64,000 bases of DNA, taken from positions 1 through 64,000 of the forward strand of contig JAJRSD010000105.1 of assembly GCA_024278975.1 (NCBI GenBank), given 5' to 3'. The position numbers and the translations under genes are program-made. Each line of letters opens with the position of its first letter. Position 1 is the first letter of the stretch. This DNA is from Bacteroidota bacterium (GTDB taxonomy: Bacteria; Bacteroidota; Bacteroidia; Bacteroidales; Prolixibacteraceae). The notes under the pieces are model-generated. The model saw only the letters and a list, made by a program, of their open reading frames with translations, was not told the origin of the DNA and did not search any database. This document shows, piece after piece, positions 61,694-64,000 of this stretch.

Positions 61694-63173
61694 TCCTGAT
61701 CTTTCGAAACCTACCCGGCAGTCGGTAAAAGGGTTAATTCTCATTTTTATTATTGGTGTGCGACAATCAATCAGGATATTTTGGCCACTGATTCTGGTTG
61801 TTGTTTTTCAGGAAAAAATATTGGAAAACAAATTGGTTTTAGGAATTATCGGAGTCGTGATTTTTACACTATTAATCACACATACAATTTTGTATTATCT
61901 CAATTTTTATTTTTACGTGTCGAACGGCGAGTTTATTTTGAAAAAAGGGTATCTCCGAAAAAAAGTTCTTGCAATTCCATTAGACAGAATCCAGAGTGTA
62001 AACACCAAACAAAATATTTTACAGCAACTGTTAAATGTGGTAACTCTCGAAATAGATACGGCAGGTTCGGTGGGTAAAGAACTAAAAGTTCATGCTCTCG
62101 CAAAATCGTTTGCCACCGAGTTGCAAAATCAATTGCGAGCGGGAACAACGAAAAAAGCCACCATTGAATCAAGCGGGCAAACAGAAACTCAGGAAATATC
62201 AGAAAAGCTGATTTTAAAACTCTCACCAATAGATTTGTTGAAGATCGGAATAAGTCAAAATCATTTCCGAACAGCACTTATTATCCTGGCTTTTGGATTT
62301 CAAATATTCAATAAAATACAAGATATTTATGCCGATAAAACCGAAGAGTATTCAAACGAGCTGGCAAATTATCTTTCGCAATCAAACTGGGCACTCATTA
62401 TTTTCCTGATTGTTTTCTTCCTTGTTGTTTCAATACTGTTTTCACTTTTCAGAACAGTGTTTAAATATTTCGAATTTAAATTAGTGAAGCAAGAAAGTGC
62501 CTACCGCATTGAAGCCGGACTCTTAAATAAACGAAATGTAGTTTTGCCATATAGTAAAATACAGGAGTTGAATTGGGAAACCGGTCCCATAAAAAAGCTA
62601 TTTGGTATTTACCATTTGGTTTTTAAACAGGCGGTTAGCGCTCAAAACAAAAGAGTACAATTGGTTGACGCGCCGGGGTGCTTAACCAAACATTTAAACT
62701 TACTAAAAACCGATTTATTTGGCGACGAAGTACTGAGCGACATCCCTAAAATAAGTACAAACAGTTACTATTTCAGGCGGTTGTGGATTATATTCGGATG
62801 GATTCCGGTTTTATTAATATCACCATTTTTTTATTCCGAATGGCTTCTTTGGGTTGGAGTTGTTGTTTGGCTTTTAATAACAGGCGGATACAGTTTTTTA
62901 ATTCTGAAAAAAAGATATTTTAGAATGAACAGCAACCAAATAAGAATTTCGAAAGGAGCAATTTCGCACAAATTTACACAGATGGAACTGTTTAAAATTC
63001 AGTCGGTTGAATTTCGTCAAACTATTTTTCAGAAACGAAGGTCGCTTGCCACTTTAAAACTAATGAATGCATCGGGCTCGATGATAATTCCATACATCGA
63101 CGAATCGATGGCAAAGCATATTTATAACTACCTTTTATATCATACCGAAATTTCTGAAAAACGGTGGATGTAG
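61686..63173 (+). CDS. PH-domain membrane protein (YdbT-like)
   Basis: A 495-residue protein with three bPH2 modules separated by membrane helices. Each has the signature GxxxxK....IPLDRIQSVN (about 90-110), NVVLPYSKIQELNW (about 285) and ISKGAISHKFTQMELFKIQSV (about 420). Membrane helices occur around 15-35, 45-70, 190-215, 235-260 and 360-405. Its start lies inside the end of the preceding gene, so translation is coupled. Confidence 0.9.
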   Translation: MNNPDLSKPTRQSVKGLILIFIIGVRQSIRIFWPLILVVVFQEKILENKLVLGIIGVVIFTLLITHTILYYLNFYFYVSNGEFILKKGYLRKKVLAIPLDRIQSVNTKQNILQQLLNVVTLEIDTAGSVGKELKVHALAKSFATELQNQLRAGTTKKATIESSGQTETQEISEKLILKLSPIDLLKIGISQNHFRTALIILAFGFQIFNKIQDIYADKTEEYSNELANYLSQSNWALIIFLIVFFLVVSILFSLFRTVFKYFEFKLVKQESAYRIEAGLLNKRNVVLPYSKIQELNWETGPIKKLFGIYHLVFKQAVSAQNKRVQLVDAPGCLTKHLNLLKTDLFGDEVLSDIPKISTNSYYFRRLWIIFGWIPVLLISPFFYSEWLLWVGVVVWLLITGGYSFLILKKRYFRMNSNQIRISKGAISHKFTQMELFKIQSVEFRQTIFQKRRSLATLKLMNASGSMIIPYIDESMAKHIYNYLLYHTEISEKRWM

Positions 63174-63204
63174 TTTATGTTGACAGTAAATCTTTTGGCA
63201 AAAT

Positions 63205-63233
63205 CCGTCAAGCGGTTCTAAACCGCTAGACGG
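63205..63233. repeat. Perfect hairpin downstream of the PH-domain pair
   Basis: CCGTC-A-AGCGGTT and AACCGCT-A-GACGG form a 12-bp stem interrupted by one A/A mismatch, with a three-base loop. It is followed by TTGCATTATAAA, not a T run. It looks like a dispersed repeat or structured 3' end. Confidence 0.7.
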
Positions 63234-63281
63234 TTGCATTATAAAACTATATTTTGCATTGTACGCAATTGTTTTTTATGG

Positions 63282-63289
63282 TATATTTG
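63282..63289 (+). promoter_or_regulatory. Candidate -7 box of DUF4143-type ATPase 3
   Basis: TATATTTG is a perfect TAnnTTTG match, 27 bases before the ATG at 63317. No convincing -33 element is seen at the standard spacing. Confidence 0.5.
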
Positions 63290-63316
63290 CACTGTCTATA
63301 ATCGTTTTTTACAATT

Positions 63317-64000
63317 ATGAATATATTAAGAGAAATATCGGATAAAAAAATAAAAGAAACTTCGTTAAGTTTTGTACGTTTTTTAATGGAGTCGATAGAC
63401 TGGAATAACAGGTTAATTGGCATTAGCGGAGCACGTGGTGCGGGAAAGACAACTCTTATTTTGCAATATTTAAAAAAGCAGTACAAATTCTCGGAAGGGG
63501 CAATATATATTGAATTAGATCATCTCTACTTTGCGGAACACTCACTTTACGATTTTGTAGATGAATTTGAAAAAGGGGGTGGCAAAATACTTTTTCTTGA
63601 CGAAGTTCATAAATATAAAAACTGGTCGCACGATTTAAAATTGATTTACGATAATTTTCCTGCATTAAAAATTGTGTTTACCAGTTCTTCGGCACTGGAA
63701 GTTTACAAAGGCTCGCACGACCTGAGCCGGCGGCTTATTCTTTATAAATTACCCGGTCTTTCGTTACGCGAATTTGCAATTTTTAAGTACCATATTAATA
63801 TCCCAAAACTTACATTAAACGATATTCTTTCAAACTCGCGACAAATTTCTTTAGACCTTCCCGAAAGTTTCAAACCAATTCAGGTTTATAAAGAGTATAT
63901 TCAAAACGGGTACTATCCTTTTTTTAAGGAAAACGGAAATCTTTATCGCGAGAAGTTGCTCAATGTTTTAAATGTAGTTATCGAAAACGATCTTCCAATT
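63317..64000 (+). CDS. AAA ATPase, DUF4143-type (3), cut by the window end
   Basis: 228 codons of an open frame that runs off the window. It begins MNILREISDKKIKETS. It has P-loop GISGARGAGKTTLILQYL (about 35-52), Walker B KILFLDEVHKYKNWSHDLKLIYD (about 90), and KIVFTSSSALEVYKG followed by KLPGLSLREFAIFK, as in the AAA_14/DUF4143 family. This is the third member in the window. The C-terminal DUF4143 part is not visible, so the assignment rests on the N-terminal half. Confidence 0.85.
   Translation, partial: MNILREISDKKIKETSLSFVRFLMESIDWNNRLIGISGARGAGKTTLILQYLKKQYKFSEGAIYIELDHLYFAEHSLYDFVDEFEKGGGKILFLDEVHKYKNWSHDLKLIYDNFPALKIVFTSSSALEVYKGSHDLSRRLILYKLPGLSLREFAIFKYHINIPKLTLNDILSNSRQISLDLPESFKPIQVYKEYIQNGYYPFFKENGNLYREKLLNVLNVVIENDLPI

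Noticed and set aside
1-64000. tRNA, rRNA, insertion sequences or prophage
   Set aside because: No tRNA T-arm/acceptor pattern, rRNA-like stretch, transposase or phage structural gene was seen on either strand.

Overview
The window is a chromosomal segment of an AT-rich member of the Bacteroidota, probably class Bacteroidia near the Marinilabiliales (the family-level guess is weak). Evidence for this is PorP/SprF with a gliding-type C-terminal domain protein, several type IX secretion (T9SS) sorting tails, Bacteroidota -7 boxes (TAnnTTTG), a GSCFA protein, a eukaryote-like glycogen branching enzyme and DUF4143 ATPases. I found no rRNA, tRNA, CRISPR array, phage or insertion sequence.

Layout. 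1-9654 (minus strand) is a surface-protein locus: a large multidomain adhesin-like protein, two small paralogous secreted proteins, a CHU_C-domain protein and its PorP/SprF partner. Its intergenic gaps are filled with a ~96-nt multi-hairpin repeat (family A, nine full copies and one partial), and a DUF559 (Vsr-like) nuclease gene sits inside the repeats. 10184-16566 holds an ABC permease, a DEAD-box helicase, a beta-barrel protein, a creatininase-like hydrolase, a PepE-like peptidase and a thioredoxin-like protein. 16744-25606 has a GH32 enzyme, two tandem secreted metzincin-like proteases and a sugar kinase-MurQ pair for amino-sugar recycling. 26304-28889 has a thioredoxin lipoprotein and a trans-sulfuration enzyme.

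29161-45598 is a glycogen cluster (branching enzyme, debranching enzyme, GT4 synthase, GH57, phosphorylase). It is interrupted between branching and debranching enzymes by accessory genes: a DUF4143 ATPase, an aspartic protease, a dead MNT nucleotidyltransferase, a MazEF-like toxin-antitoxin pair, Fic, GSCFA and ORF6N proteins. 45894-57429 holds a second DUF4143 ATPase with 33-bp tandem repeats at its promoter, a TrpB2-type enzyme preceded by what looks like a Trp-codon attenuator, a T9SS-exported glycosidase, an M1 peptidase, TrpS and an RluA-type enzyme. 57447-64000 holds an oxidoreductase, a BNR/YCF48 lipoprotein, a second multi-hairpin repeat array (family B) again enclosing a DUF559 gene, two PH-domain membrane proteins and the start of a third DUF4143-type ATPase.

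The strongest candidate for something undescribed is the twin arrangement of DUF559 nuclease genes, each embedded in its own array of structured repeats. Hairpin arms differ between copies while base pairing is kept, and both families share a 'C-run, G-run, second G-run' module that could fold in two alternative ways.
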